Shown: piece by piece, positions 23,773 to 35,632 of the stretch | How the letters are laid out: every line of letters begins with the position of its first letter | Position numbering within the stretch: position 1 is the stretch's first letter | Source of the DNA: Sphingobium baderi | GTDB taxonomy: Bacteria > Pseudomonadota > Alphaproteobacteria > Sphingomonadales > Sphingomonadaceae | Direction of reading: 5' to 3' | Assembly (NCBI RefSeq): GCF_001456115.1 | Contig: NZ_CP013264.1 | Coordinates: 3,862,501 to 3,926,500, forward strand | Length of the DNA: 64,000 nucleotides | Position numbers and translations under genes: made by a program | The notes under the pieces: model-generated | Database searches by the model: none | Told to the model about the DNA's origin: nothing | What the model saw: the letters and a program-made list of their open reading frames with translations, nothing else

Positions 23773-24030
23773 TTACAGGCCCAGCAACGGGTCAAGCTTG
23801 CCCTGCCGGTTGAGCGCGGCCATGTCGTCGCTGCCCCCGATATGCCTGCCATCGATGAATATCTGCGGCACGGTCATGCCGCCGTTGGAGCGCTCCAGCA
23901 TCTCCTGCCGCTTCGGGCCGCCCATGGTGATGTCATATTCCTCGAACGCCACGCCCTTGCCTTCCAGCAAAGCCTTGGCGCGCGCGCAATAACCGCAAAA
24001 TGCCTTGGTGTAGATTTCAACTTTCGCCAT
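23773..24030 (-). CDS. grxC: Glutaredoxin 3
   Basis: The 85-aa single-domain glutaredoxin has the dithiol active site FCGYCARAK, a cis-Pro in MTVPQIFIDG and GGSDDMAAL for glutathione binding. The ATG at 24030 gives the normal length; the frame upstream belongs to no gene. It reduces protein disulfides and glutathione adducts in the cytoplasm. It is the first gene of the grx-nitrilase-DUF1178 unit, separated from comF by about 50 bp. Confidence 0.93.
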   Translation of the reverse strand: MAKVEIYTKAFCGYCARAKALLEGKGVAFEEYDITMGGPKRQEMLERSNGGMTVPQIFIDGRHIGGSDDMAALNRQGKLDPLLGL

Positions 24031-24082
24031 TGGTTCTCGATACTCCTTGGCTGGAGGAGATGGGGACTCCAGGGCGCCTTTG

Positions 24083-24826
24083 TCAATCGAACGGTTCCGC
24101 GTCCGGCAACACCCGCGCCCAGCACAGCAAATGCACGGCCGCCACACCCCCGCGCCTCAGCGCCCGCGCACAGGCCGCTGCCGTCGCCCCGCTCGTATGC
24201 ACATCGTCGATCAGCAGGACCGTTCGCCCCGATAGGTCATGGCCCGGAGCCAGCGCGAAAGCGCCGCGCACCGCCTTGGCGCGATGGCGGGGATTCATGC
24301 CACGCAGGGGCTGGGTTCGCTTTGCGCGTAGCAGCGCATGTTTTTCGACGGTCAGTCCCGTCGCCCTGCCCAGATGATCGGCGATCAGGGCCGCCTGATT
24401 GAATCCCCGCCACCACAGCCGCCAGCGGTGCAGCGGAACCGGCACGATCAGCGGCTGCTCCTCGGTCCGGACGTGTCGCGCCATATGTCCCGCGATCAGC
24501 CGGGCAAGGCCGATCCGCCGCCCATATTTGAGCCGCAGCGCCACCGCTCGCGCCACATCGCCATAAGCCAGCACCGCCCGCGCGCTGTCGAAGGGCGGCG
24601 GCTCAGACAGACAGGAGGCGCATTCTCCACCCTCCCCTATCTCATGCTCGAAAGGCACGCCGCAGCGCGCGCAGCAGGGATCGCCCAGAAAATGCATGCC
24701 GCTCCAGCAGGCGAGGCAGAAGGACTGATCGCGCTCCACGACCACACCGCATCCGGGACAGCGCGGCGGCAACGCATAGTCCAGTGCCGAAGCAGTCATG
24801 ATCTTGAGATGCGGGAGAAGCGACAT
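24083..24826 (-). CDS. comF: ComF family protein (double zinc ribbon plus phosphoribosyltransferase fold)
   Basis: The 247-aa protein begins with a double zinc ribbon (PPRCPGCGVVV, FCLACWSG, CCARCGVPF, CASCLSE) and ends in a type I PRTase domain with the PRPP loop VLLIDDVHTSGAT. In naturally competent bacteria ComF acts in DNA uptake; in most alphaproteobacteria its role is uncertain. The VPVPLHRWRLWWRGFNQA segment is diagnostic for the family. It is divergent from the methyltransferase gene. Confidence 0.92.
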   Translation of the reverse strand: MSLLPHLKIMTASALDYALPPRCPGCGVVVERDQSFCLACWSGMHFLGDPCCARCGVPFEHEIGEGGECASCLSEPPPFDSARAVLAYGDVARAVALRLKYGRRIGLARLIAGHMARHVRTEEQPLIVPVPLHRWRLWWRGFNQAALIADHLGRATGLTVEKHALLRAKRTQPLRGMNPRHRAKAVRGAFALAPGHDLSGRTVLLIDDVHTSGATAAACARALRRGGVAAVHLLCWARVLPDAEPFD

Positions 24827-24870
24827 GATCTACCTTGTTCCCGCTCCGCGTCCGATGCACAAGACCCACC

Positions 24871-25722
24871 ATGACCAATCCCGACATCTTCGACCGGCGC
24901 CTGCGCGCCTTGCGGCGTGACCGGATGATGGGCGGTTTTGCGGACCATGATTTCCTCTATGGTGCAATGCTGGAGGAATTGCTGGACCGACTGGCCGACG
25001 TGCGGCGCGATTTGCCCGAAGCGCTGGTCGTGGGCTGTCCAGATGACAGCGCGAAAGCAGCGCTGGAAAGGATGGGCAAACGGGTTGCCTGCATCGATCC
25101 CGGCTTCCTGGCGGCGCGGCAAGCCGGCGGCGGTGTGCAGGGGGATGAGGACGCTCTCCCCTTTGCCGACGACAGTTTCGACCTGATCCTTGCCTGCGGA
25201 ACGCTCGATAGCGTCAACGATCTTCCTGGCGCGCTGATTCTTATGCGCCGCATATTACGGCCGGATGGACTTTTGCTGGCCGCCTTTGCGGGCGCGGGCA
25301 CCCTTCCCCGGCTGCGCGCAGCGCTGATGACCGGGGAAGGTGATCGGCCCGGCCAGCATATTCATCCACAGGTCGATGTCCGGTCAGCGGGCGACCTTCT
25401 GGGAAGAGCCGGATTTGCCATGCCGGTGGCGGATGGCGACATGCTGACCGTGCGCTATGGCGATATGCTCCGGTTGATGCATGACTTGCGGGGCATGGGC
25501 GCGGGCAATGCGCTAGGATCGCACCCTCCGGCCTTGCGGCGAGATGTGCTGGCGGCAGCGATGGCGCATTTCGCCGAGGCTGCCGATCCAGATGGCAGAA
25601 CTGCCGAACAGATCGGCGTGATCTACCTCAGCGGCTGGAAGCCCGATGCCAGCCAGGCGAAGCCTGCCCGGCGGGGCAGCGCCACGATTTCCCTCGCCGA
25701 AGCATTGAAACGGAAGAACTGA
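24871..25722 (+). CDS. SAM-dependent methyltransferase (BioC/NDUFAF5-like)
   Basis: The 283-aa class I methyltransferase starts at ATG 24871. It opens with FDRRLRALRRDRM and a HDFLYGAMLEELLDRL helix, has a post-I acidic loop and the motif ALPFADDSFDLILACGTLDSVNDLPGAL-type core (here split as DALPFADDSFDLIL and CGTLDSVNDL). This N-terminus plus GDMLTVRYGDMLRLMHDLRGMG resembles the mitochondrial NDUFAF5-like group found next to comF in alphaproteobacteria. The substrate is unknown; complex I arginine hydroxylation-type roles are known for that group. Confidence 0.8.
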   Translation: MTNPDIFDRRLRALRRDRMMGGFADHDFLYGAMLEELLDRLADVRRDLPEALVVGCPDDSAKAALERMGKRVACIDPGFLAARQAGGGVQGDEDALPFADDSFDLILACGTLDSVNDLPGALILMRRILRPDGLLLAAFAGAGTLPRLRAALMTGEGDRPGQHIHPQVDVRSAGDLLGRAGFAMPVADGDMLTVRYGDMLRLMHDLRGMGAGNALGSHPPALRRDVLAAAMAHFAEAADPDGRTAEQIGVIYLSGWKPDASQAKPARRGSATISLAEALKRKN

Positions 25723-25729
25723 CTGCCCG

Positions 25730-26608
25730 TCAAATCCCATCATCGCGCGCGGTCTGGGCGCCCACTACAGGCGGATCGGCCACATCCCATGACTGCCAGC
25801 CGCCAAACCGGCAGGCATATTCGACATGGCTGGCCCGACGAAAGGCCGCTCCGTCCCAAACCACAACTTGCAATTCGATCCGGTCATGACGATGGACGTG
25901 CAGCCAATTGAAGCTCTGCGGCTCCGCATTGCGAAGGCGGGTGGAAGTCGCCGTTCCCGCCTGAATGATGAGGGCACTGCCCGCGTCCTCCACCATTTTT
26001 TGCGCCGCACGCGCGTAAGTGCGGTGGAAATGCCCGGCGAGCGCGATATGAATGCCTGCCTCGCGCGCGGCCTGCACGGCATGCTCATGGCGCCCGACGG
26101 CCTCGCTCCATTCCCCGCCCTTGCCGATGGGCATGGCGAACAGCGGATGATGCGTGACGAGAATACGGGTCTTTTCAGGCGGCACAGAGGCAAAGCGAGC
26201 GCGCAGCAATGCCATCTGCTCATGATTGAGCCGCCCGTCCTTGATGGTCAGCGACCGCGCCGTGTTAAGGCCGAGGATCGCCACCGCTTCATCCTCATAG
26301 AAGGGACAAAGATCATTCGAAATATAGCGTTTGTAGCGATGCAGGGGCCACAGGAACCGACGCACCGCATCATAGAGCGGAACGTCATGATTGCCCGGAA
26401 TAAGGAGCAACGGCAAACCCGCGGCGCGCAGCCGGTTAATCCATTTTGACGCCTGCCGGAATTGCGCGATCTTCGCCCTTTGGGTGAAGTCACCGCTGAT
26501 AACGACCAGATCGGGCCGCCTTTCCAGCAGCCAGGCTTCGGCAGCCGTCGCAATTGTGTCGTCATGCGCGCCGAAATGCAGGTCGGAAAGATGGGCGATA
26601 CGGGCCAT
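25730..26608 (-). CDS. Metallophosphoesterase (CpdA-like)
   Basis: The 292-aa calcineurin-fold phosphodiesterase carries all metal motifs: HLSDLHFG, VISGDFTQR, IPGNHDVP, VTHHPLF and AGHFHRT. This set is seen in class III cyclic-nucleotide phosphodiesterases, so hydrolysis of cAMP or another phosphodiester is likely. No signal peptide is present. It is convergent with the methyltransferase (7 bp apart) and divergent from the lipid kinase. Confidence 0.85.
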   Translation of the reverse strand: MARIAHLSDLHFGAHDDTIATAAEAWLLERRPDLVVISGDFTQRAKIAQFRQASKWINRLRAAGLPLLLIPGNHDVPLYDAVRRFLWPLHRYKRYISNDLCPFYEDEAVAILGLNTARSLTIKDGRLNHEQMALLRARFASVPPEKTRILVTHHPLFAMPIGKGGEWSEAVGRHEHAVQAAREAGIHIALAGHFHRTYARAAQKMVEDAGSALIIQAGTATSTRLRNAEPQSFNWLHVHRHDRIELQVVVWDGAAFRRASHVEYACRFGGWQSWDVADPPVVGAQTARDDGI

Positions 26609-26678
26609 TCTTCTTTAACGAGCCGAAAGACAAGGAGTTGCGCCGGGAGCCGATCCGGGACTGGCGAGTTTTTATGGC

Positions 26679-27575
26679 ATGGAAACGAAACCCCTCCCGC
26701 ACGACGCCGTGCTTATCGTCAATGCCCAGTCCCGCCGGGGCGAAGCGCATTTCAAGGAGGCAAAGGAAAGGCTGGAGCAAAGCGGCGTCCGTCTCACCGC
26801 CGCCCATGCCGTGAAGAACCCGAATCATATAGCCCAAGCCGTGCGCGCCGCGGTGGCATCCGGCGCGCCGATGGTGATCGTGGGCGGCGGCGACGGGTCG
26901 CTGTCGGGCACGGTGGATGAACTGGTCGGCAAGGATTGCGTGTTCGCCGTCCTCCCGCTGGGCACCGCGAACAGCTTCGCGCGCACGCTGGGCCTGCCGC
27001 TGGAGCTGAAAGGCGCAGTCGACGCCATCGCCCATGGACGGCGACGGCGGATCGACCTGGGCATGATCGACAGCGATTATTTCGTCAACGCGGCCTCCAT
27101 GGGGCTATCCCCCATGATCGGGGACACTGTGCCACATAAGCTGAAGCGTTATCTGGGCCGCGTCGGTTATCTCCTCTGGGCGGTCAAATGCTCTTTCGGC
27201 TTCCGGGCGTTCCGGCTCGTGATCGACGATGGCGTCAGGGAACGGCGCATGTGGTCGACTGAGGTCCGCATCCTGAACGGTCCTTTTCATGGCGGAGTCG
27301 AACTGTCCGACGAAGCTGCCGTGGATACCGGCGAAATCGTGGTTCAGGCGATTGTCGGGCGCAGCCATATGCGCCTTGCGTGGGACTGGTATGCGAAATT
27401 CTTCCGCCTTCGCGACCGCAACGTCCATACGGAAGAGTTTCGCGGCCAATCTTTCCGCCTGTCGACACAGCCGCCGCAACGCATCTCCATCGACGGGGAA
27501 GTGCTGGCCCGAACACCCGCCACGGCGAAGATCGCAGGCGGCGCGATAGAGGTCGCGGTTCCCGCAGAGGACTGA
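26679..27575 (+). CDS. Diacylglycerol kinase family lipid kinase
   Basis: The 298-aa DagK_cat family protein has the ATP-binding motif VGGGDGSLSGTVDEL and the companion LPLGTANSFARTLGLP, followed by the C-terminal beta-sandwich with ISIDGEVL. Members of this YegS/BmrU-type group phosphorylate diacylglycerol, sphingosine-like or related lipids at the membrane. In a sphingolipid-making lineage the substrate may be a sphingoid base, but the sequence alone does not decide. It stands alone, divergent from the phosphoesterase. Confidence 0.85.
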   Translation: METKPLPHDAVLIVNAQSRRGEAHFKEAKERLEQSGVRLTAAHAVKNPNHIAQAVRAAVASGAPMVIVGGGDGSLSGTVDELVGKDCVFAVLPLGTANSFARTLGLPLELKGAVDAIAHGRRRRIDLGMIDSDYFVNAASMGLSPMIGDTVPHKLKRYLGRVGYLLWAVKCSFGFRAFRLVIDDGVRERRMWSTEVRILNGPFHGGVELSDEAAVDTGEIVVQAIVGRSHMRLAWDWYAKFFRLRDRNVHTEEFRGQSFRLSTQPPQRISIDGEVLARTPATAKIAGGAIEVAVPAED

Positions 27576-27638
27576 TGCAAGAGCAAGATGCGATAGGAAG
27601 ACAGCGGACCGCGTTGTCTGGCTGCGGACACACAAATC

Positions 27639-27812
27639 CTTTCGTCCTGAGTAGCCCCTGAGCTTGTCAAAGTGGCGTATCGAAGGACAGCGGCATGCGA
27701 GAAGCCCTTCGATACGGGTCTTCGACTTGACCAAGAGGCCAAGTTTATCCTGAGCTACTGCTGCAAGCAGTCAGTCGAAGGGCTCAACCCCTACTCAGGG
27801 CTAACGGAGTGG
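27639..27812. repeat. Dispersed intergenic repeat (copy 1)
   Basis: A stretch with partly complementary blocks (CCTTCGATACG, GTCGAAGGGCTCA, CCTGAGC). Bases 27652-27690 match 54200-54238 at 34 of 39 positions. Such CTTCG/CTCAGG-rich palindromic units are common between genes in sphingomonads. It occupies most of the 286-bp gap between the lipid kinase and glmU; nothing else was seen there. Confidence 0.6.
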
Positions 27813-27861
27813 AAAAGTCCGCAATTGGCCGATAGCGGTCAGCCTCCCTTCACAACACAAA

Positions 27862-29226
27862 CTAAGCCGTCCCCTTCGCCTTGGCCGCCTTGCGTTCCTG
27901 CATCTTCTTGCGGAAGCGGGTGGCCCATCCGGGCTTGCCATCCTGCGCGGGGCGAACGAGGCAGAGCGCGTCGGCATCCACGTTGCGCGTGACCGTGCTA
28001 CCCGCGCCCACGATTGCGCCCTCCCCGATCTTCACCGGCGCGACCAGCGCGCTGTTGGAGCCGATGAACGCGCCCGCGCCGATTTCCGTCCGATATTTGA
28101 AGAAGCCGTCATAATTGCAGGTGATGGTGCCCGCCCCGATATTGGCGCCCGCCCCCACGCTGGCATCGCCGATATAGGACAGATGATTGGCCTTCGCGCC
28201 CTCGCCCAGTTCCGCCTTCTTGATCTCGACGAAATTGCCGACCTTGGCCTTCGATCCGATCTTCGCGCCGGGACGCAGACGGGCATAGGGGCCGATCTCC
28301 GCGCCGCTTTCCACCTGCGCGCCTTCCAGGTGGGAAAAGGCGTGGATGACCACATCGTCCGCCACCCGCACGCCAGGGCCAAAGACGACATTAGGCTCCA
28401 CCACCACGTCCCGGCCCAGCACGGTGTCATGCGCGAAGAACACCGTGTCCGGCGCGATCATCGTGACGCCTTCGCGCATCGCCTCAGTTCGGCGGCGCGC
28501 CTGCCAGATGACCTCCACTCCGGCGAGTTCGATCCGGCTGTTGACGCCCGCGACTTCCCAGGCATCCGTCTCGATCACGGCGCTCTGCGCGCCGGGCAAC
28601 ATGACGATGTCCGGCAGATAATATTCGCCGGCCGCATTGTCGTTGCCGATCCGGTCAAGCAGCACGAACAGGTCAGTGGACCGAACCGCCATCAACCCGC
28701 TGTTGCACAGGGTAACGGCGCGCTCGTCCGCGCTGGCGTCCTTATATTCGACCATCCTTTCGATGATGCCCTGCCCATCGGCAATGATCCGGCCATAAGC
28801 GGCGGTATCATCGGGCCGGAAACCCAGCACCACCGCGCGCGGCTCATCCCCGCGCGTCAGCCGGTCCAGCATCGCGCGCATGGTTTCGGCCCGCACCAAC
28901 GGCACATCGCCGTAAAGGATCAGCACATCGCCCGCGAAACCCGCGAGCGCCTCATGCGCCTGCGCGACGGCGTGGCCGGTGCCAAGCTGCCGGTCCTGCA
29001 CGGCGATGACGACGCCTTTGCCCTCGACCGCTTTCTCCACCTGATCGCGTCCAGCGCCTACAACCACGACCTGCCGTTCCGGCTGCAATTCCGCCACGCT
29101 TGCCAGCAGGTGCAGCAGCATCGGACGGCCCGCCACGGGATGCAGCACCTTATGCAGCGATGACTTCATGCGCGTGCCCTGCCCCGCGGCAAGGATGATG
29201 ACGGCAAGGGGGCGGCTGGCGGTCAC
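27862..29226 (-). CDS. glmU: Bifunctional UDP-N-acetylglucosamine pyrophosphorylase/glucosamine-1-phosphate acetyltransferase
   Basis: The GTG at 29226, with AGGAG upstream, gives 454 aa, the standard GlmU length. The N-terminal uridyltransferase has LAAGQGTRMKSSLHKVLHP, GDVPLV and the late NGEYY-type loop (here NAAGEYYLPD); the C-terminal left-handed beta-helix has repeated hexapeptides and VGNFVEIKKAELG, HLSYIGDASVG, and TITCNYDGFFKYRTEIG around the acetyltransferase site. It makes UDP-GlcNAc for peptidoglycan and LPS. It is divergent from gph. Confidence 0.97.
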   Translation of the reverse strand: MTASRPLAVIILAAGQGTRMKSSLHKVLHPVAGRPMLLHLLASVAELQPERQVVVVGAGRDQVEKAVEGKGVVIAVQDRQLGTGHAVAQAHEALAGFAGDVLILYGDVPLVRAETMRAMLDRLTRGDEPRAVVLGFRPDDTAAYGRIIADGQGIIERMVEYKDASADERAVTLCNSGLMAVRSTDLFVLLDRIGNDNAAGEYYLPDIVMLPGAQSAVIETDAWEVAGVNSRIELAGVEVIWQARRRTEAMREGVTMIAPDTVFFAHDTVLGRDVVVEPNVVFGPGVRVADDVVIHAFSHLEGAQVESGAEIGPYARLRPGAKIGSKAKVGNFVEIKKAELGEGAKANHLSYIGDASVGAGANIGAGTITCNYDGFFKYRTEIGAGAFIGSNSALVAPVKIGEGAIVGAGSTVTRNVDADALCLVRPAQDGKPGWATRFRKKMQERKAAKAKGTA

Positions 29227-29318
29227 GGTGAGGCGACTCCTGTTATCGGACGGTTGGCTGGCGTCCCTCTGCCATGTTTGGCTTGCCTTTGCCACCGCTG
29301 CGAAGGCATGGGCGCGTC

Positions 29319-29987
29319 ATGACACGCATAGCTTTCGACATCGTCGGCTTCGACCTGGACGGCACATTGATCGATACCAGTGGGGATCTGGCCGCCGCAG
29401 TCAACTACGCCATCGGGCTGCTGGGCCGCGTGCCCTTTCCAGTGGAAGCGATCCGCCCGTTCGTAGGCAAGGGCGCGAAAGTCATGCTGGAACGCGCCTT
29501 GGCTGCGTCGGGCGGTTATGAGGAAGCCGAACTAAGCGAAAGCCTGCCCATATTGCTTGATTATTATGAGCAGAATCTGGCGATCCATTCCGTGCCCTAT
29601 CCCGGCCTGATCGCGGCGCTGGATCGACTGGCGGAGATGAACGTAAAGCTCGCCATCTGCACCAATAAGGCGGAGCGCTTCACCATCCCGCTGATGCATC
29701 AGCTTGGGCTGTCCGATCGCTTCGCCAGCATCGTGGGCGGCGACACGGTGGGCGTCGCCAAGCCTGATCCTGCCCCGATCCGCGAGATGATCGCGCGGGC
29801 GGGTGGCGGGCGCGCCATCTTTCTGGGCGACACGATCAATGACATTGCAGGCGCGCGCAATGCGGGCATCCCATCCATCGCCGTCAGCTTCGGTTTCCTC
29901 GACGGCCCGGTGGAAAATCTGGAGGCCGATGCGGTGATCCACCATTTCGACGAACTGGCGTCCATGCTGGAGCAATGGCCGAACTGA
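29319..29987 (+). CDS. gph: Phosphoglycolate phosphatase (HAD superfamily)
   Basis: The 222-aa HAD hydrolase has the nucleophile motif FDLDGTLIDTSGDL, the cap domain, Thr in LAICTNKAE, Lys in VAKPDPAPI and the acidic pair in IFLGDTINDIAGARNAG. These features match phosphoglycolate phosphatase, which recycles 2-phosphoglycolate formed by DNA repair. ATG 29319 is used because MTRIAFDIVGFDLDG gives the family length; a longer frame reaches 29274. A strong terminator follows. Confidence 0.85.
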   Translation: MTRIAFDIVGFDLDGTLIDTSGDLAAAVNYAIGLLGRVPFPVEAIRPFVGKGAKVMLERALAASGGYEEAELSESLPILLDYYEQNLAIHSVPYPGLIAALDRLAEMNVKLAICTNKAERFTIPLMHQLGLSDRFASIVGGDTVGVAKPDPAPIREMIARAGGGRAIFLGDTINDIAGARNAGIPSIAVSFGFLDGPVENLEADAVIHHFDELASMLEQWPN

Positions 29988-30017
29988 GCAGCCGGAATTC
30001 AGCATCATTCGGACATG

Positions 30018-30050
30018 AAAAAGGCCGCCCCCGACGGAGCGGCCTTTTTT
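30018..30050. terminator. Bidirectional Rho-independent terminator between gph and lpd
   Basis: Stem AAGGCCGC / GCGGCCTT flanked by an A-run on the left and six T on the right, so it can end both convergent transcripts. Confidence 0.9.
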
Positions 30051-30071
30051 CATTCTTCCGAGACCAAAGCC

Positions 30072-31472
<1,401 letters not shown>

Positions 31473-31498
31473 CGTCTTTGGTCCTCTGGCGTGATGTC

Positions 31499-32749
31499 TT
31501 ACAGGTCGATCAGCAGGCGGGTCGGGTCCTCGATCGCGTTCTTCACCGCAACGAGGAAAGTGACCGCCTCACGGCCATCGATCAAGCGATGGTCATAGCT
31601 GAGCGCCAGATACATCATCGGACGCACGACGACCTGACCATTGCGAACGACGGGGCGGTCCTCGATCCGGTGGAGGCCCAGCACCGCCGACTGTGGCGGG
31701 TTGATGATCGGAGTCGACATCAGCGAACCGAACACGCCGCCATTGGAGATGGTGAAGGTGCCGCCCTTCATATCTTCCATGGTCAGCGCGCCTTCCTTGG
31801 CGCGCTTGCCGAAGTCGCCGATGGTCTTTTCGATCTGCGCCACGCTCATGCTTTCGGCGTTGCGGATGACCGGCACGACGAGACCATTGGGCGCGGACAC
31901 GGCGACCGAGATGTCGGCGAAATCGTTATAAACGATCTCGTCGCCTTCGATCTGCCCGTTGACGCCCGGCACGTCCTTGAGCGCCATGCAGACCGCCTTG
32001 GTGAAGAAGCCCATGAAGCCAAGACGGACGCCATGCTTCTTTTCGAATAGATCCTTATACTTACCGCGCGCCTCGATGACGGCGGACATGTCGACATCGT
32101 TGAATGTGGTGAGCAACGCGGCGTTGTTCTGCGCTTCCTTGAGGCGCTTGGCGACCGTCTGGCGCAGGCGGGTCATCTTCACCCGCTCTTGTTTGCGGCT
32201 GGGACCGGCTGCGGGCGCATCGGTGGCAGGCGCGGAGGCGGCAGGCGTGAACGCCCCAGCCTTGGCGGTTCCTGCCGTGACCGCGGCCAAAACATCATCC
32301 TTGGTCAGGCGACCATCCTTGCCGGTGCCCTTGATCTTGCTGGGGTCAAGCCCATGTTCCAGCACCAGACGGCGCACGGCAGGCGAAAGCGTCAGATTGC
32401 CGCCATCGCCTTCCTCATCCGCCGGCGCTGAAGCAACCGATGCGGGAGCGGCGGCTTGCGCCTTGGCGGCAGGCTCCGGGGCAGAGGGTGCAGGTGCAGC
32501 GGCAGCCGTCGCGCCCTCATTGATAGTAGCGAGCAGCGCGCCAACCTCAACTGTGTCGCCTTCCTTGGCGATGATGTCGCCCAGCGTTCCGCCAACCGGC
32601 GCGGGCACGTCGACCGCGACCTTGTCGGTTTCCAGGCTGACGATCGGCTCATCCGCCTTCACGGCTTCACCGGGCTTCTTAAGCCACTGGCCTACAGTGG
32701 CTTCGGTAACGGATTCGCCCAGGGTCGGGACTTTGACTTCGGTTGCCAT
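31499..32749 (-). CDS. sucB: 2-oxoglutarate dehydrogenase E2 (dihydrolipoyl succinyltransferase)
   Basis: The 416-aa protein has an N-terminal lipoyl domain with the lipoylated Lys in [13 protein letters not shown], an Ala/Pro-rich linker, a peripheral-subunit-binding domain ([22 protein letters not shown]) and the catalytic core ending in [15 protein letters not shown], whose His-Asp are the active-site pair. It transfers the succinyl group to CoA. It starts 8 nt after the sucA stop. Confidence 0.97.
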   Translation of the reverse strand: MATEVKVPTLGESVTEATVGQWLKKPGEAVKADEPIVSLETDKVAVDVPAPVGGTLGDIIAKEGDTVEVGALLATINEGATAAAAPAPSAPEPAAKAQAAAPASVASAPADEEGDGGNLTLSPAVRRLVLEHGLDPSKIKGTGKDGRLTKDDVLAAVTAGTAKAGAFTPAASAPATDAPAAGPSRKQERVKMTRLRQTVAKRLKEAQNNAALLTTFNDVDMSAVIEARGKYKDLFEKKHGVRLGFMGFFTKAVCMALKDVPGVNGQIEGDEIVYNDFADISVAVSAPNGLVVPVIRNAESMSVAQIEKTIGDFGKRAKEGALTMEDMKGGTFTISNGGVFGSLMSTPIINPPQSAVLGLHRIEDRPVVRNGQVVVRPMMYLALSYDHRLIDGREAVTFLVAVKNAIEDPTRLLIDL

Positions 32750-32757
32750 GAGCTTCT

Positions 32758-35553
32758 TCAGCCTTTCTTCTGGCGGCGGATTTCTTCACGAACGCTGTGG
32801 CCCAGCGCATCAGCGACGAGCGCGCCCTGTTCGGCGACGTGACGCTTGGCAAGGCCTGTGGCGGGCGATGCCGACGCCTTGCGACCGGCATAGCGAGCGC
32901 GCATCGGCGCTCTGCCGGCATTGGCAAGCGCTTCCTCAATATAGGGTTCGACGAAGAACCAGCCGCCATTGTTGCGGGGTTCCTCCTGACACCAGATCAC
33001 TTCCTCCAGGTTCGGCATGCGCTTGGCACGCATGGCGAGCGCTTCGGTCGGGAAGGGATAGAGTTGCTCGATCCGGACGATCTGGGTGTTCTTGTCCCCC
33101 GCCGCGTCGCGCGCCTCGATCAGGTCATAGGCGACCTTGCCCGAACAGAGCACCAGACGCTTGGTGTCCTTGTCAGCCGCCGGATTAGTGTCCGAGAGGA
33201 TACGCATGAAATGCGTTTCACCCTGGAAATCCTCTGCCTTGCTCACCGCCAACTTGTGCCGCAGCAGCGACTTGGGCGTCATCAGGATGAGAGGCTTGCG
33301 GAAAGGACGCAGCATCTGGCGGCGCAGGATGTGGAAATAGTTCGCCGGGGTGGTGCAGTTGGCGACCTGAATATTCCCCTCCGCGCAAAGCTGGAGATAA
33401 CGCTCCAACCGCGCCGAGCTATGCTCTGGCCCCTGACCTTCATAGCCGTGCGGCAACAGGCAGACGAGACCATTCGCGCGCAACCACTTGCTTTCCGACG
33501 AAGCGATATACTGGTCGAAGATGATCTGCGCGCCATTGGCGAAATCGCCGAACTGCGCTTCCCACATAACCAGGCTCTTCGGGTCCGCGAGCGCATAGCC
33601 ATATTCGAAGCCCAGCACGCCATATTCTGAAAGCGGGCTGTCCAGCACCTCGAAGCGGCCGTGGGGCACGGTCGACAGCGGGATATACTTGTCTTCCGTG
33701 TCCTGATCGACCCAGACCGAGTGACGCTGGCTGAAAGTGCCGCGGCCCGAATCCTGCCCCGACAGACGCACGCCATAGCCTTCCGACAGCAGCGAACCAA
33801 AAGCCAGTGCCTCACCGGTCGCCCAGTCGAAATTCGCGCCAGTCTTGAACATTTCAGCTTTGGCATCGATCACGCGGCGCAGCGTCTTGTGGACGTTGAC
33901 GTCGGCGGGAATGGTGGTCAACGTCTTGCCAAGGCTGTCGAACAGCTTCTGGCTGATCGCGCTTTCCACATTCTGCCGAGTGGTTTCGGCATCGGCGGGT
34001 TTGTGCAGGCCCGACCAGCGTCCGGTGAACCAGTCGGCCTTGTTGGGCTTGTAGCTCTTGGCCGCCTCGAACTCTTCTTCCAGATGATTGACGAAATCGC
34101 CCGTCGCCTTGTTGACGAAGTCGTCATCGACAACGCCTTCAGCCTTGAGGCGCGCCGAATAGACATCGCTCACTGGCGGATGCTGGCGGATCTTCGCGTA
34201 CATCAGCGGCTGCGTGAAGCTCGGCTCGTCGCCTTCATTATGACCGAAGCGGCGATAGCACCACATGTCGATCACGATATCGCGGTGGAAGGTCTGACGA
34301 TATTCGATGGCCAGCTTGCACGCGAAGGTGACGGCTTCGGGATCGTCGCCATTGACGTGCAGGATCGGCGCCTGAACCCCCTTCGCAACGTCGCTCGGAT
34401 AAGGTGAGGAGCGCGCGAACTGGGGTGAGGTGGTGAAGCCGACCTGATTGTTCACGACGAAATGGATGCAACCGCCGGTATTATAGCCACGGATGCCTGA
34501 AAAGCCGAAACATTCCCAGACGATGCCCTGACCTGCGAAAGCCGCATCTCCGTGAATCAGCACCGGCAGAACCTGCTCATGCTTTTCCAGATCGTCGCGG
34601 AACACCTGCTGCGCGCGCACCTTGCCCAACACGATCGGATCGACCGTTTCCAGGTGTGATGGGTTCGGCACCAGGCTCATATGCACCTTGATGCCGTCGA
34701 ACTCACGGTCGGTGGACGTGCCGAGGTGATATTTCACGTCCCCCGAACCGCCAACATCCTCGGGGTTCGCGGTGCCACCCGAAAATTCGTGAAAAATGAC
34801 GCGAAAGCCCTTGGCCATTACATTGGCCAGCACGTTCAGGCGGCCGCGATGCGCCATGCCGAACACGATCTCGCGCACGCTGGAAGCGCCGCCATATTTG
34901 ATGATGGCTTCCAGCGCCGGAATCATGGATTCGCCGCCGTCCAGGCCGAAACGCTTGGTGCCGACATATTTGCGGCCCAGGAATTTCTCATATTGCTCGG
35001 CCTGGATGACCTTGGACAGGATCGCCCGCTTACCCTCCGGGGTGAAGTGGATTTCCTTGTCCTTGCCCTCCATGCGATCCTGAAGGAACACGCGTTCCTC
35101 CACATCGGCGATGTGCATATATTCCAGGCCGACATTGCCGCAGTAATTCTGCCGCAGGATGGCCACGATCTCCTCGACCGTGGCATAGTCGAGGCCCAGC
35201 GTGCCACCGAGGAATATCTTCTTCTTGAGATCGTTCAGCCCATGATATTCCGGCGTCAAATCCGCTGGAATCTGACGCTGGGAAAGCCCCAGGGGATCGA
35301 GATTGGCCGCCAGATGCCCGCGCACGCGATAGGTGCGGATCAGCATCTGGGCGCGAATCGCATCTTCCGCCGCCTCAGCGACTTCTGCTTCACCCGTTAC
35401 CTTGCCCACGGACTTCGCGGCGGCTTTGATCGCCACCTGCATCTGCGTGGGGTCCAGCGCCCCGGTCAGATCGTCGGTATCGATCGGCGGCCAGTTGGTG
35501 CGTGCCCAGCTCGGCCCGCGCTCTACCTCGAAATCCTGATTCTCGTAACCCAT
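32758..35553 (-). CDS. sucA: 2-oxoglutarate dehydrogenase E1
   Basis: The 931-aa thiamine-diphosphate enzyme has the N-terminal tail, the [14 protein letters not shown] segment, the TPP motif [15 protein letters not shown] and, near the C-terminus, [14 protein letters not shown] and [10 protein letters not shown], all standard for OdhA/SucA. It decarboxylates 2-oxoglutarate and passes the succinyl unit to SucB. It lies 79 bp downstream of sucD; the gene length is normal and the frame intact. Confidence 0.97.
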   Translation of the reverse strand: MGYENQDFEVERGPSWARTNWPPIDTDDLTGALDPTQMQVAIKAAAKSVGKVTGEAEVAEAAEDAIRAQMLIRTYRVRGHLAANLDPLGLSQRQIPADLTPEYHGLNDLKKKIFLGGTLGLDYATVEEIVAILRQNYCGNVGLEYMHIADVEERVFLQDRMEGKDKEIHFTPEGKRAILSKVIQAEQYEKFLGRKYVGTKRFGLDGGESMIPALEAIIKYGGASSVREIVFGMAHRGRLNVLANVMAKGFRVIFHEFSGGTANPEDVGGSGDVKYHLGTSTDREFDGIKVHMSLVPNPSHLETVDPIVLGKVRAQQVFRDDLEKHEQVLPVLIHGDAAFAGQGIVWECFGFSGIRGYNTGGCIHFVVNNQVGFTTSPQFARSSPYPSDVAKGVQAPILHVNGDDPEAVTFACKLAIEYRQTFHRDIVIDMWCYRRFGHNEGDEPSFTQPLMYAKIRQHPPVSDVYSARLKAEGVVDDDFVNKATGDFVNHLEEEFEAAKSYKPNKADWFTGRWSGLHKPADAETTRQNVESAISQKLFDSLGKTLTTIPADVNVHKTLRRVIDAKAEMFKTGANFDWATGEALAFGSLLSEGYGVRLSGQDSGRGTFSQRHSVWVDQDTEDKYIPLSTVPHGRFEVLDSPLSEYGVLGFEYGYALADPKSLVMWEAQFGDFANGAQIIFDQYIASSESKWLRANGLVCLLPHGYEGQGPEHSSARLERYLQLCAEGNIQVANCTTPANYFHILRRQMLRPFRKPLILMTPKSLLRHKLAVSKAEDFQGETHFMRILSDTNPAADKDTKRLVLCSGKVAYDLIEARDAAGDKNTQIVRIEQLYPFPTEALAMRAKRMPNLEEVIWCQEEPRNNGGWFFVEPYIEEALANAGRAPMRARYAGRKASASPATGLAKRHVAEQGALVADALGHSVREEIRRQKKG

Positions 35554-35632
35554 CGTCTTCGTCCCATCCTGGCCGCGCGCATCGCGGAACGGGAAAGGCA
35601 GCCGGGGTGCAGCCCGGCCGCCTGTCTTCCGG

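Noticed and set aside
27639..27812. CRISPR array or small RNA gene
   Set aside because: The repeated blocks are palindromic, irregularly spaced and present elsewhere as a dispersed unit; no regular repeat-spacer pattern exists.
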